The notes beneath the pieces were generated by a model. It did no database searches, was not told the origin of the DNA, and saw only the letters and a list, made by a program, of their open reading frames with translations. DNA of 10,314 nucleotides from Spirochaetaceae bacterium (GTDB lineage: Bacteria > Spirochaetota > Spirochaetia > CADAEX01). The translations under genes were made by a program, and so were the position numbers. The stretch lies in assembly GCA_009778835.1 (NCBI GenBank), contig WRFK01000040.1:1-10314 (forward strand), given 5' to 3'. Shown here piece by piece: positions 1-7,208 of this stretch; the first letter of the stretch is position 1; every line of letters begins with the position of its first letter.

Positions 1-937
1 TAAGTCTTTCAAAGTTACTTGGGTTGCCTACATCTATGGCATTTGAATATGTTTGAGCAGATGGTCTTGGGGAAAAGATACCTGATTCTAGGTATTCAGG
101 AACCTCTTTGTTTATATTTGTTGCTGCAATAAATCTTTTTACAGGAAGACCCCATTTTGCCGCAAGTACTCCTGCTGTAAGATTTCCAAAATTTCCGCTT
201 GGCACAGAAAAAATCAAATTGTCATATTTTTTCCTGAGTTGATTAACAGCATAGACATAATAAAATGATTGAGGAATAAGCCTTCCAAGATTAATGGAAT
301 TTGCGGAAGTAAGCGGAAGTTTTGAAAGCTCTTTGCAAAGAAAAGTTTCTTTAACCATTTTTTGGCAATCATCAAAAGAGCCTTTTACTTCAAGTGCAGT
401 AACGTTTCCTCCAAGTGTTGTAAGCTGCTTTTCCTGAAGAGGACTTACCCTACCCGAAGGATATAATATTACTACCTCAATGTTTTTTTTGTTATGAAAA
501 GCCTGCGCTACAGCGCTTCCTGTATCTCCGGAAGTTGCTGTTAAAATAATTGCTTTTCTGTCATCGCCGGCAAGCAGTTCTTCCATAGCTGCTGCAAGAA
601 AAAAAGCCCCGAAGTCTTTAAAAGCAGATGAAGGGCCATGATAGAGTTCAAGTATAAAAATGTTGTTGCCTGCATCTGTGATTTCCGGTTTAAATGGAAA
701 AGCTTTTTTGCATAAACTTTTTATTCTCTCTGAAGATAGATCATCTTTTAAGATTTCTGAAGCCAGCATTGCCGATGAATCAATAAAAGAAATATTTTCA
801 TCCATTGAATTAAATAAATTTGAAAGATCCGGCATTTCTACAGGATTATATAAACCACCTTCCGGAGAAATTCCCTGAAATATTGCTTCTTTAAAATTTA
901 CTAAATGATTTTTATTCCTTGTGCTATAAAATTTCAT
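1..937 (-). CDS. thrC: Threonine synthase, N-terminal 312 residues (cut by left edge)
   Basis: Threonine synthase is a PLP enzyme that converts O-phospho-L-homoserine to threonine, the last step of the pathway begun by the neighbouring aspartokinase. I translated this frame by hand. It opens MKFYSTRNKN and continues with a SPEGGLYNP segment near residues 24-32, typical of the thrC N-terminal domain. The PLP-lysine motif GPSSAFKDFG lies at residues 101-110, putting the Schiff-base lysine at position 107, the same number as in E. coli ThrC. A TSGDTGSA phosphate-binding segment and a later SVPSGNFGN segment follow. The ATG at 935-937 has AAGGAG just upstream (about 942-947), so the start is secure. 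The C-terminal third is missing only because the window ends. It lies 135 bases downstream of the aspartokinase on the same strand, so the two are probably co-transcribed. Confidence 0.95.
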   Translation of the reverse strand, partial: MKFYSTRNKNHLVNFKEAIFQGISPEGGLYNPVEMPDLSNLFNSMDENISFIDSSAMLASEILKDDLSSERIKSLCKKAFPFKPEITDAGNNIFILELYHGPSSAFKDFGAFFLAAAMEELLAGDDRKAIILTATSGDTGSAVAQAFHNKKNIEVVILYPSGRVSPLQEKQLTTLGGNVTALEVKGSFDDCQKMVKETFLCKELSKLPLTSANSINLGRLIPQSFYYVYAVNQLRKKYDNLIFSVPSGNFGNLTAGVLAAKWGLPVKRFIAATNINKEVPEYLESGIFSPRPSAQTYSNAIDVGNPSNFERL

Positions 938-960
938 AATTGCTCCTTATTCCGTAATCT

Positions 961-1072
961 GGTTTGTGTAGCATATCTCTGCCCGATATTGCGCATGCCG
1001 GTTGGCCAGAGGCAGGGCGAGGTGTGTTGGCTCAAATAAGCTCAAACCTGCTCAAGCCAACTCAACCACAAC
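961..1072. other. GC-rich foldable spacer between aspartokinase and threonine synthase
   Basis: This spacer is clearly richer in G and C than the AT-rich genes on either side. Visible structure includes the arms ATATC (973-977) and GATAT (985-989) around a seven-base loop, extendable by GC/GC with one bulged base. A GCATGC palindrome lies at 993-998, and GTTGGCT (1026-1032) can pair with AGCCAAC (1055-1061). No Shine-Dalgarno-led open frame stands out. It could be a processing or attenuation element of the lysC-thrC transcript, a small RNA, or an inserted intergenic repeat; I cannot choose among these from one copy. Confidence 0.45.
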
Positions 1073-1076
1073 TCAA
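1031..1076. repeat. Five CTCAA direct repeats in 10-11 base phase
   Basis: CTCAA (TTGAG on the coding strand) begins at 1031, 1041, 1051, 1061 and 1072, giving spacings of 10, 10, 10 and 11. The five bases between copies differ from each other, so only the pentamer is conserved, at one helical turn. The last copy overlaps the TGA stop of the aspartokinase gene. Helically phased short direct repeats are typical of sites for OmpR-type or similar regulators, but the position after a gene and about 95-135 bases before thrC could equally be a decayed tandem repeat. Confidence 0.6.
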
Positions 1077-2461
1077 ACGCCAAGAAAAGATTTGTGAATA
1101 ACCTTAATAGCTTTTTCTGTTTCCTCTTTTTTTATTACACAAGAAATATTTCTTTCGGATGACCCTTGCGCAATAGCATAAACATTTATTCCGTTATCGC
1201 CCAAAGTACTGAATAATTTCCCCGCAATACCTGGAGTGCCTATCATATTTTCGCCAATAATCGATACTATTTCGAAATTTTCCTTAAGTTCAAATTTTTC
1301 AATAGCCCTGGATTTAAGTTCGTCACTCAAGTCTTCTTGCATAAGCAGAAGCGCTTTTTTCGCATCATCGGTAAGGCATACGATACATATTGTATGCTCA
1401 GACGAGGCTTGGGAAATCATTATCATATTTATGTCATTTTTTGCAAAAATATCAAAAACTTTAGATGCAAATCCGGGCTGACCAATCATTCCTCCGCCAA
1501 CAATATTAATAATTGAAACATCGTTAACGCTTGCTATACCTGTTATAGGACTGCTATGGGGTTTGGGATTTTTAACAATCATTGTTCCGGGAGCAGACGG
1601 ATTAAGGGTGTTTTTAATACATATAGGAATGTCTTTTTCAAAAGCAGGAATCATTGTGCTGGGATGTATTACTTTAGCGCCGAAGTATGAAAGCTCCATT
1701 GCTTCTTCCACGCTTACTTCTGGTATTACAAATGCATTTTTTACAATTCTGGGATCTGCGCTTAAGACGCCATCAACATCAGTCCATATTTCAATTATTT
1801 CTGCGTTTATTCCTGCTGCTATTATTGATGCAGAAAAATCTGAGCCGTTTCTTCCCAGTGTAGTTGTTGAACCATCTTCTGCTGATCCAATAAAACCTGT
1901 AATTACAGGAATTTCTTCTTCTTTAAAAAGTTTTTCTTTTATTTTTTTATATGATTCCTCATAGTTAACAAGCGCTTTTGTATATTGCTTATTTGTTTTT
2001 ATAATACTTCTTGAATCTATATACGCAGCTTTTTTTCCTATTGATTTTAAATATGAAGCAATAAGAAAATTATTCAACCTCTCTCCAAAGCTTGCAATAA
2101 GGTCAAGGGTTCTTGGAGAACACTCTTTTATAAGCTCAACACCTTTAAGAAGATTTTTAAGCTCGCCTATAATTTTTTCTTTAATATGCTTCACTGCTTC
2201 CTGCGCAAAATTACCGCTCATAAGTTCATTTACAGCTTTTTCCTGCTTCGAAAGCAGATTTTCAACATTTTCTTTATAACCGGTTTTTCCTTCTGCTGCA
2301 ATTTTAGCAGAACTAAGAAGCAGATCTGTAACTCCTTTCATTGCTGAACAAACAACAGCAATTTTTGATTTTTTACTTTCTTCTATAACTATTGAACATA
2401 CATGTTTTATTTTTTCAGCATCCTGGACAGAACTTCCGCCGAATTTCATTACTTTAGTCAT
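1073..2461 (-). CDS. lysC: Monofunctional aspartokinase, ThrA-like
   Basis: Aspartokinase phosphorylates aspartate to aspartyl-4-phosphate, entering the lysine, methionine and threonine branch. The 462-residue product has the kinase N-terminal motif KFGGSSV (6-12), FGERLN (125-130), GRNGSD (203-208), WTDVDGV (226-232) with DPR at 236-238, and ELSYFGAKVIHP (256-267). It ends with two ACT-type regulatory modules, marked by SQASSEH (350-356) and AQGSSER (431-437), so feedback control by an amino acid is expected. The motifs resemble the kinase half of bifunctional ThrA more than E. coli LysC, yet the protein stops just where a homoserine dehydrogenase domain would begin. The ATG at 2459-2461 has AGGGA six bases upstream. 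It lies upstream of thrC on the same strand, which suggests a threonine role. The symbol lysC is generic; thrA or ask would also be reasonable. Confidence 0.95.
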   Translation of the reverse strand: MTKVMKFGGSSVQDAEKIKHVCSIVIEESKKSKIAVVCSAMKGVTDLLLSSAKIAAEGKTGYKENVENLLSKQEKAVNELMSGNFAQEAVKHIKEKIIGELKNLLKGVELIKECSPRTLDLIASFGERLNNFLIASYLKSIGKKAAYIDSRSIIKTNKQYTKALVNYEESYKKIKEKLFKEEEIPVITGFIGSAEDGSTTTLGRNGSDFSASIIAAGINAEIIEIWTDVDGVLSADPRIVKNAFVIPEVSVEEAMELSYFGAKVIHPSTMIPAFEKDIPICIKNTLNPSAPGTMIVKNPKPHSSPITGIASVNDVSIINIVGGGMIGQPGFASKVFDIFAKNDINMIMISQASSEHTICIVCLTDDAKKALLLMQEDLSDELKSRAIEKFELKENFEIVSIIGENMIGTPGIAGKLFSTLGDNGINVYAIAQGSSERNISCVIKKEETEKAIKVIHKSFLGV

Positions 2462-2806
2462 TTACTTTCCCTTTTCTTTAGAGTTGACCTATATATATCA
2501 TTTTTTGTCTGTTTAAATAAGTATTTTTTGCTATATTATTATATAAAAAGTTGTGGAAAAAAGCCCAAATATTGCTATATAGTAAAATCAATTACAGCTT
2601 TCTTGTCGCACAAAATGAAAATCTTGGCCTAGACAGGCTCTGGCTCTTAATATGGGCAGGAGCAGGACTTTGGTTTTTGTGGGGGTGTTTCAAGATCTGC
2701 TGGGTAAGCACTGTTTCAAAAAATTACAGACTTAATTAGAAAAGAGGTTTTTCTGCAAAAAAGAACTCTATATTGCTGGTTTTTTAAAAAAATTAACAAT
2801 ATCTCT
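2462..2806. other. Divergent intergenic gap of about 345 bases
   Basis: The gap separates the minus-strand aspartokinase from the plus-strand lipoprotein gene. The aspartokinase Shine-Dalgarno sits at 2468-2472. The stretch 2500-2590 is very AT-rich with several TATA-like hexamers, for example TTGCTATATT near 2528 and TTGCTATATA near 2572, so promoters for both directions probably lie here, but none has a convincing -35 partner. Positions about 2620-2710 are more GC-rich and hold an unremarkable 62-codon frame rich in tryptophan (2551-2739) that I do not believe is a gene. I recognised no riboswitch, tRNA or known small RNA. The lipoprotein frame has no stop from 2708 onward, so its true start may lie inside this gap. 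Confidence 0.5.
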
Positions 2807-4081
2807 CTGAAAAAAGTAATAATTCTTTTGGTTATTCCTTTTGTGATTTCATGCACAAACAATTCTTCTTTGGGAATCAAAGGAGCAATATCAACAGAAT
2901 CGACTGGCTATGCTTCTGCCGAAGATAGTGCTAATTCCAAAAGCGATACAGCAATAAAGATATTTCCAAAATCTTACTTTAGCCCAAAAGAGATGGAACT
3001 TTTTTATAATAATGTGTCCGGCAAAAATATAATAAGCGGAAATAAAAAATATCTGCCTGTAACAGAACATAAACGGCCTGTTTTTGTTGCTTGCGACTGT
3101 AATAATAATGGTAATACAGAATTTTTTGTTTTGTTTGCAGAAAGTATTTCAGAGAGTGATATTTCAGATATATCGATAGATTCAGTAAAAGACCTGCGTA
3201 ATATTTACATGGAAGAGATTTCCCTAAGGCAGTTTCTTTTAGCAGTATATAAATATCATGAGAACGGTGAGGAAAAAAAATTTATACATGATCAAAATAT
3301 ATTTTTGGAAGACAAAGGCGCTTTTTCTTCATTAAAAGAAATAGAGATAGATAAAAATAATAAAATTTATGGTATATCAATAAACTTTTTAACAAGTGTC
3401 GGCATGCATGAAGATATAGTTATTAAAAGAAAAGGATCGTATTCAATAAACAGTATAAAAAATACATTGTCAGATTCAACAAGAAAAGAGGATATAGATG
3501 GTGATGGAGTAATTGATCTTTTACGTTATGAAAAAATTTTTGTTGATGGATTTGGCGTTGAAACTTTCATAACTTGGCAAAAATTTAATGGAGATAAATT
3601 TGTACCTGTAAAAACAGTGAACACAGTAAAAGATCTTAGATCTTTCCTTAATGAGTCAAAGTTGTATCTGGAGGCAAAAAGAATTGATCTTTTTATAAAA
3701 AAAGCAGTTGCGCCGCCTGTTTTGAACAAGCTCAATTTGGCAAATATAAGTTCAGAAAAAATACTGCAAAGAATTTTTTATCCTGTAAAAAGAGAGTCCT
3801 CACATTTAATTGATATAAATACAATGCTTTCATCAAGCGAGGATGTTGTTTTTATTTTTCCTGAAATATTTGAAAATCCTTTTAGAATGGATAACGATGG
3901 GGTAAATAGTTTTACTACTTATGTAAGGGTTTTGCTTAAAAATGATGGCATAACAATACCTTCTGGTGACGAAAGTGCTGATGCTGATAATAGTTTGGTA
4001 AATGAAGAAATTTATCTTGTAAAAATATATATGTCCAATAATCCTTTTGAAGATAATAGATTTTTCTTTTTTGTTTATTGA
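2807..4081 (+). CDS. Putative lipoprotein with Asp/Asn-rich loops, unknown function
   Basis: I do not recognise this family. Read from the CTG at 2807, the product starts MKKVIILLVIPFVISC, an ideal lipoprotein signal of two lysines, a hydrophobic core and the lipobox VISC with the modified cysteine at 16. The first ATG/GTG/TTG-type codon in frame is TTG at 2828, which would leave only eight residues before the cysteine and no positive charge. An alternative CTG at 2753 has AAGAGG five bases upstream and would add a basic 18-residue extension. The mature part (about 408 residues) is a mixed alpha/beta sequence. Two acidic loops resemble calcium-binding FG-GAP or dockerin-like loops: DCNNNGNTE (about 97-105) and DIDGDGVID (about 229-237). 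It ends 54 bases before murA on the same strand, so the two may share a transcript. The gene is real; the exact start is uncertain. Confidence 0.8.
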   Translation: MKKVIILLVIPFVISCTNNSSLGIKGAISTESTGYASAEDSANSKSDTAIKIFPKSYFSPKEMELFYNNVSGKNIISGNKKYLPVTEHKRPVFVACDCNNNGNTEFFVLFAESISESDISDISIDSVKDLRNIYMEEISLRQFLLAVYKYHENGEEKKFIHDQNIFLEDKGAFSSLKEIEIDKNNKIYGISINFLTSVGMHEDIVIKRKGSYSINSIKNTLSDSTRKEDIDGDGVIDLLRYEKIFVDGFGVETFITWQKFNGDKFVPVKTVNTVKDLRSFLNESKLYLEAKRIDLFIKKAVAPPVLNKLNLANISSEKILQRIFYPVKRESSHLIDINTMLSSSEDVVFIFPEIFENPFRMDNDGVNSFTTYVRVLLKNDGITIPSGDESADADNSLVNEEIYLVKIYMSNNPFEDNRFFFFVY

Positions 4082-4135
4082 GTCTGTTTTATCACAAGAT
4101 TGACAACCAATTTTTAAAAATGTAAAGTCTCTGGT

Positions 4136-5419
4136 ATGTGCAGATATTTTATTGATGGATCTTTCCCAATAAATGGGAAAATAAAGGCAAGCGGTAATAA
4201 AAACGCAGCTCTTCCGTGTATTGCTGCAGCTCTTCTTACAGACAGCGAAGTAATTCTTGAAAATATTCCTGAAATCGAAGATGTATCTGTCATGCTCTCT
4301 ATAGCTTCCAAACTTGGTGCAACTATTAAAAAAATTGGACAAAATGAATACTCAATAAAAAGCGATAATATAAAATCAGAGCTTCCTTGTGACGAGGCAA
4401 AGGCAATACGCGCTTCGATACTTTTTGCCGGCCCTCTGCTTGCAAGGACAGGAAAAGCTGTTTTTCCGCCTCCGGGGGGAGATGTAATAGGCAGGCGCAG
4501 GCTTGATACCCATTTCTTGGCTTTTAGCGATCTGGGAGTAAGAATAGAGATCGATGGATTTTTTAAACTTACTGCCAATAAACTGCTTGGAGCAGATCTT
4601 TTTCTTGATGAAGCTTCTGTAACTGCAACAGAAAACGCAATAATGGCATCTGTCTTGGCAGAAGGTAAAACTGTTATACAAAATGCAGCATCTGAGCCGC
4701 ATGTCCAGGATCTGTGCAAAATGCTTGTTTCTATGGGAGCAAAAATATCTGGAATAGGGTCAAATATACTTTTTATTGAAGGTGTAAAAAAACTTTCAGG
4801 TACAAGATATAGAATAGGGTCTGATTTTATAGAAGTAGGTTCTTTTATAGGGCTTGCTGCAGTTACGCGCGGCGAGCTTGAAATAGAAGGGGCTGTTCCT
4901 TCTGACCTTAGAATGACTAAAATTGCCTTTGCAAAACTTGGAATACATTGGGAAACAGATGGGTCTGTAATAAAAATAAATTCCGGACAGAGGCTGCAGG
5001 TTGTTCCTGACTTTGGCGGGCAGATCCCCCAGATCGATGATGCCCCCTGGCCCGGCTTTCCTCCTGACCTTACAAGCATTATAACTGTAGTTGCAACCCA
5101 GGTTGAAGGGACAGTGCTTATACATGAAAAAATGTTTGAATCAAGAATGTTTTTTGTGGATAAACTTATAGGAATGGGAGCAAAAATTATTCTGTGCGAT
5201 CCTCACCGAGCTGTTGTTAGCGGCCCTTCAAGACTTAAAGGGAGCCAGCTTGTTTCGCCGGATATAAGAGCAGGTATGGCAATGGTTATTGCAGCTCTCT
5301 GCGCAGAGGGAAAAAGTGAAATAAGAAATATCTACCAAATTGAACGGGGATATGAAAACCTTGTCCAACGTCTTAAGAATCTGGGCGCAAAAATAGAAAA
5401 AAAAGACGCTGGCGATTAA
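4136..5419 (+). CDS. murA: UDP-N-acetylglucosamine 1-carboxyvinyltransferase, Asp-type active site
   Basis: MurA transfers enolpyruvate from PEP to UDP-GlcNAc in the cytoplasm, the first committed step of peptidoglycan synthesis. The 427-residue product matches the family length and carries ASGNKNAALP (18-27, with the conserved lysine and asparagine), an IRAS segment whose Arg92 corresponds to E. coli Arg91, and RGYENLVQRL near the C-terminus (404-413). The flexible active-site loop reads PPGGDVIGRRRLDTHF (112-127): the catalytic cysteine is replaced by Asp116 (codon 4481-4483). Asp311 in GFPPDL matches the general-base aspartate. In other bacteria the Cys-to-Asp form is active and insensitive to fosfomycin. 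A proline- and aspartate-rich segment around 292-310 is longer than in E. coli. The start ATG fits the family N-terminus, although the ribosome-binding site is weak. It follows the lipoprotein by 54 bases. Confidence 0.97.
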   Translation: MCRYFIDGSFPINGKIKASGNKNAALPCIAAALLTDSEVILENIPEIEDVSVMLSIASKLGATIKKIGQNEYSIKSDNIKSELPCDEAKAIRASILFAGPLLARTGKAVFPPPGGDVIGRRRLDTHFLAFSDLGVRIEIDGFFKLTANKLLGADLFLDEASVTATENAIMASVLAEGKTVIQNAASEPHVQDLCKMLVSMGAKISGIGSNILFIEGVKKLSGTRYRIGSDFIEVGSFIGLAAVTRGELEIEGAVPSDLRMTKIAFAKLGIHWETDGSVIKINSGQRLQVVPDFGGQIPQIDDAPWPGFPPDLTSIITVVATQVEGTVLIHEKMFESRMFFVDKLIGMGAKIILCDPHRAVVSGPSRLKGSQLVSPDIRAGMAMVIAALCAEGKSEIRNIYQIERGYENLVQRLKNLGAKIEKKDAGD

Positions 5420-5436
5420 GCTTCGCCCCGGTTTTA
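5411..5436 (+). terminator. Weak hairpin overlapping the murA stop
   Basis: GGCGA (5411-5415) can pair with TCGCC (5423-5427) around a seven-base loop, followed by CCGG and then TTTTATAAT. The stem is only five pairs and the T run is short, so termination efficiency is doubtful. Its place between two converging genes makes a terminator plausible. Confidence 0.3.
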
Positions 5437-5522
5437 TAATCATCATAGCCTTTATAGGGCAAATTATGTATGACTGTTTTAAAAAATGGGGTAAATCAAA
5501 CTATTTTCTATAATTATAACTT

Positions 5523-7208
5523 TCATATAGAAGAAGCTTTTGATCTTGCATAAAAAATTACTGCAATAAGCTCTAGTGCTATTATAACAGTGAAGCACAA
5601 AGCAGCTCCTGTAATTCCTGTTTCTTTCATAAAAATCAATAATAGTTTGCTATTAATATACATAATAGTTCTTTCAAGAAAATAAATTGCAATTACTACT
5701 ATAGGAAGTACAAGAAGCGATAAATAATTTTTATCTGCTCTTCTTTTTAAAAAAGATATTCCCGATGATACGACAAGCATCAGCATAATAATATAGTTGA
5801 AAATTCTTACAAATCTTATAAAAAGGGTCTCTGTAGGGGTATACTTTCCTGCGCCTGCTTTTGAAAGCAATTCAAGATTTTCAAACAAAAAGGCTGTTCT
5901 CATTTTTGAAAATCTGCTTTCCTCTATTCCCATATAAAGAAGCGCTTCGCTGGGAACTTCAAGATCAATATGCGATATTCTGGCGCTTTTATTTCCAATA
6001 ATAACCTCAGGATATAAAAGCAACTTTATTTCTCTTCCCATACATTGCAGGCTAAGCCTGTTTTCAATAACTTTGCCATATAGCGATTTAATATGCCTCA
6101 ATATTTGACCAGATGGAGAAAGATTTATTATGTTTATATCAAAAAAATAAATGCCATCATTTGTTAAGACCATCTTTTTGGCAAAAACAAGCTCTTTTTC
6201 CGGACTATTGCCATTTATAAAAGCAATTTCTGTTTTCCCTGGAGCAAAATATAAAGTTCTTATATCTTCATAAAAAAAAGATTTTTCTGAAAGTAATGAA
6301 AAAAGCCTTGTTCCTATATCAGTAAGTTCCTGATCTTCCGGAAAGTCGTCTGAAAGCATGTGATAATTATAGTATGCTCCATAAAGATCTCCTGATTCAA
6401 TGCGCTTTGTAATATCAATTTTTCCATCATATAACTTTTCTTTTGCGCTTGTATTTGGAGCAAATATTGAAAGTTTTTCAATTGTTTTTCTTACAAGATG
6501 GGCTGCTTTATCCCTGCTGCTTTTAAATATACCAGCCATTTTTCCATAATAAGCAGCAGATGAATAATCTTCCTGCTCATAATATTTCTCCGCTATCTCA
6601 AGAAGTATCTGTCCTGTTATAAGATCTCCTGAAATTGCTTTTATATTTTCCTCGCTGGTACCATCAGAAAAAATAGTGTTTGGCCAGGCAACTTTTATAT
6701 CGCCTTTAATATCAATAGCTCGCTTATTGTCCGGATCAATATATAAATATAAATTTACAAAAACCAGGGCTTCTTCCAGATTCCCTGCTGCCAGTTTTTT
6801 TTCAGTTTCCGCTAAATAAAATTCTCCGGATTTGGAAAGTTCTTCAAACCACATCTTTCTCTCAACCAATATAGGTTCTGCAAAAAAGACAAGAAAAACA
6901 TAAATTAACACTGTTGGAATCAATACCGGAATAGTTGAAAACAGAAAATCCAATCCACTATCTTTTGAATCCTCATCCACATACCTGTTTTTATTGGAAA
7001 GTATTATTAGTATAAACAGGGCGCCTGCTGAAATTGGGAGAAAAAGCTGTGAGTAAATTGTAAGTATAGATATTAAAAGATAAGGAGGAGCAAGTACCTG
7101 GATAGCAGGTCTTTTAATAATAAAAAAGGAATAAAGAGCTATAAAAATAAAGAAAACAAAATGAACGAGAAAAAGGTATTTAATATTTCTGCTGTTTGGT
7201 AACTTCAT
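5523..7208 (-). CDS. Six-TM membrane protein with TPR-like and beta-rich soluble domain
   Basis: This 561-residue product is not a family I can name with confidence. Three hydrophobic segments come first (about 10-31, 42-70 and 88-113). A long soluble part follows: residues 125-290 are helical and TPR-like (for example LAAGNLEEALVFVNLYL, then EQEDYSSAAYYGKMAGIF), and residues 310-420 are beta-rich. Three or four hydrophobic segments close it (about 467-486, 497-515 and 532-553). The stretch before the last block, with FSKMRTAF, LELLSKAGAGKYTPTE and IRFVRIFNYIIML, recalls the end of the soluble domain of LptF/LptG (YjgP/YjgQ) permeases, and the 3TM-soluble-3TM plan fits too. That link is pattern-based and uncertain. 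The ATG at 7206-7208 overlaps the TGA of the upstream gene in an ATGA junction, so translation is probably coupled. AGGG lies just upstream. Confidence 0.85.
   Translation of the reverse strand: MKLPNSRNIKYLFLVHFVFFIFIALYSFFIIKRPAIQVLAPPYLLISILTIYSQLFLPISAGALFILIILSNKNRYVDEDSKDSGLDFLFSTIPVLIPTVLIYVFLVFFAEPILVERKMWFEELSKSGEFYLAETEKKLAAGNLEEALVFVNLYLYIDPDNKRAIDIKGDIKVAWPNTIFSDGTSEENIKAISGDLITGQILLEIAEKYYEQEDYSSAAYYGKMAGIFKSSRDKAAHLVRKTIEKLSIFAPNTSAKEKLYDGKIDITKRIESGDLYGAYYNYHMLSDDFPEDQELTDIGTRLFSLLSEKSFFYEDIRTLYFAPGKTEIAFINGNSPEKELVFAKKMVLTNDGIYFFDINIINLSPSGQILRHIKSLYGKVIENRLSLQCMGREIKLLLYPEVIIGNKSARISHIDLEVPSEALLYMGIEESRFSKMRTAFLFENLELLSKAGAGKYTPTETLFIRFVRIFNYIIMLMLVVSSGISFLKRRADKNYLSLLVLPIVVIAIYFLERTIMYINSKLLLIFMKETGITGAALCFTVIIALELIAVIFYARSKASSI

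Noticed and set aside
1236..1964. Plus-strand open frames inside the aspartokinase gene
   Set aside because: They are shadows of lysC: no ribosome-binding sites in useful positions and no recognisable domains.
2551..2739. A 62-codon tryptophan-rich frame in the gap before the lipoprotein
   Set aside because: No ribosome-binding site, no homology I recognise, and it overlaps the probable upstream part of the lipoprotein frame.
2600..2740. Lysine riboswitch in front of lysC on the minus strand
   Set aside because: The conserved core of the L box could not be found and the region lies far from the start.
4114..5079. Long open frame (321 codons) antisense to murA
   Set aside because: It lies wholly opposite a certain gene, its protein is low in family-like motifs and rich in serine, proline and isoleucine, as expected from the reverse of a biased coding sequence.
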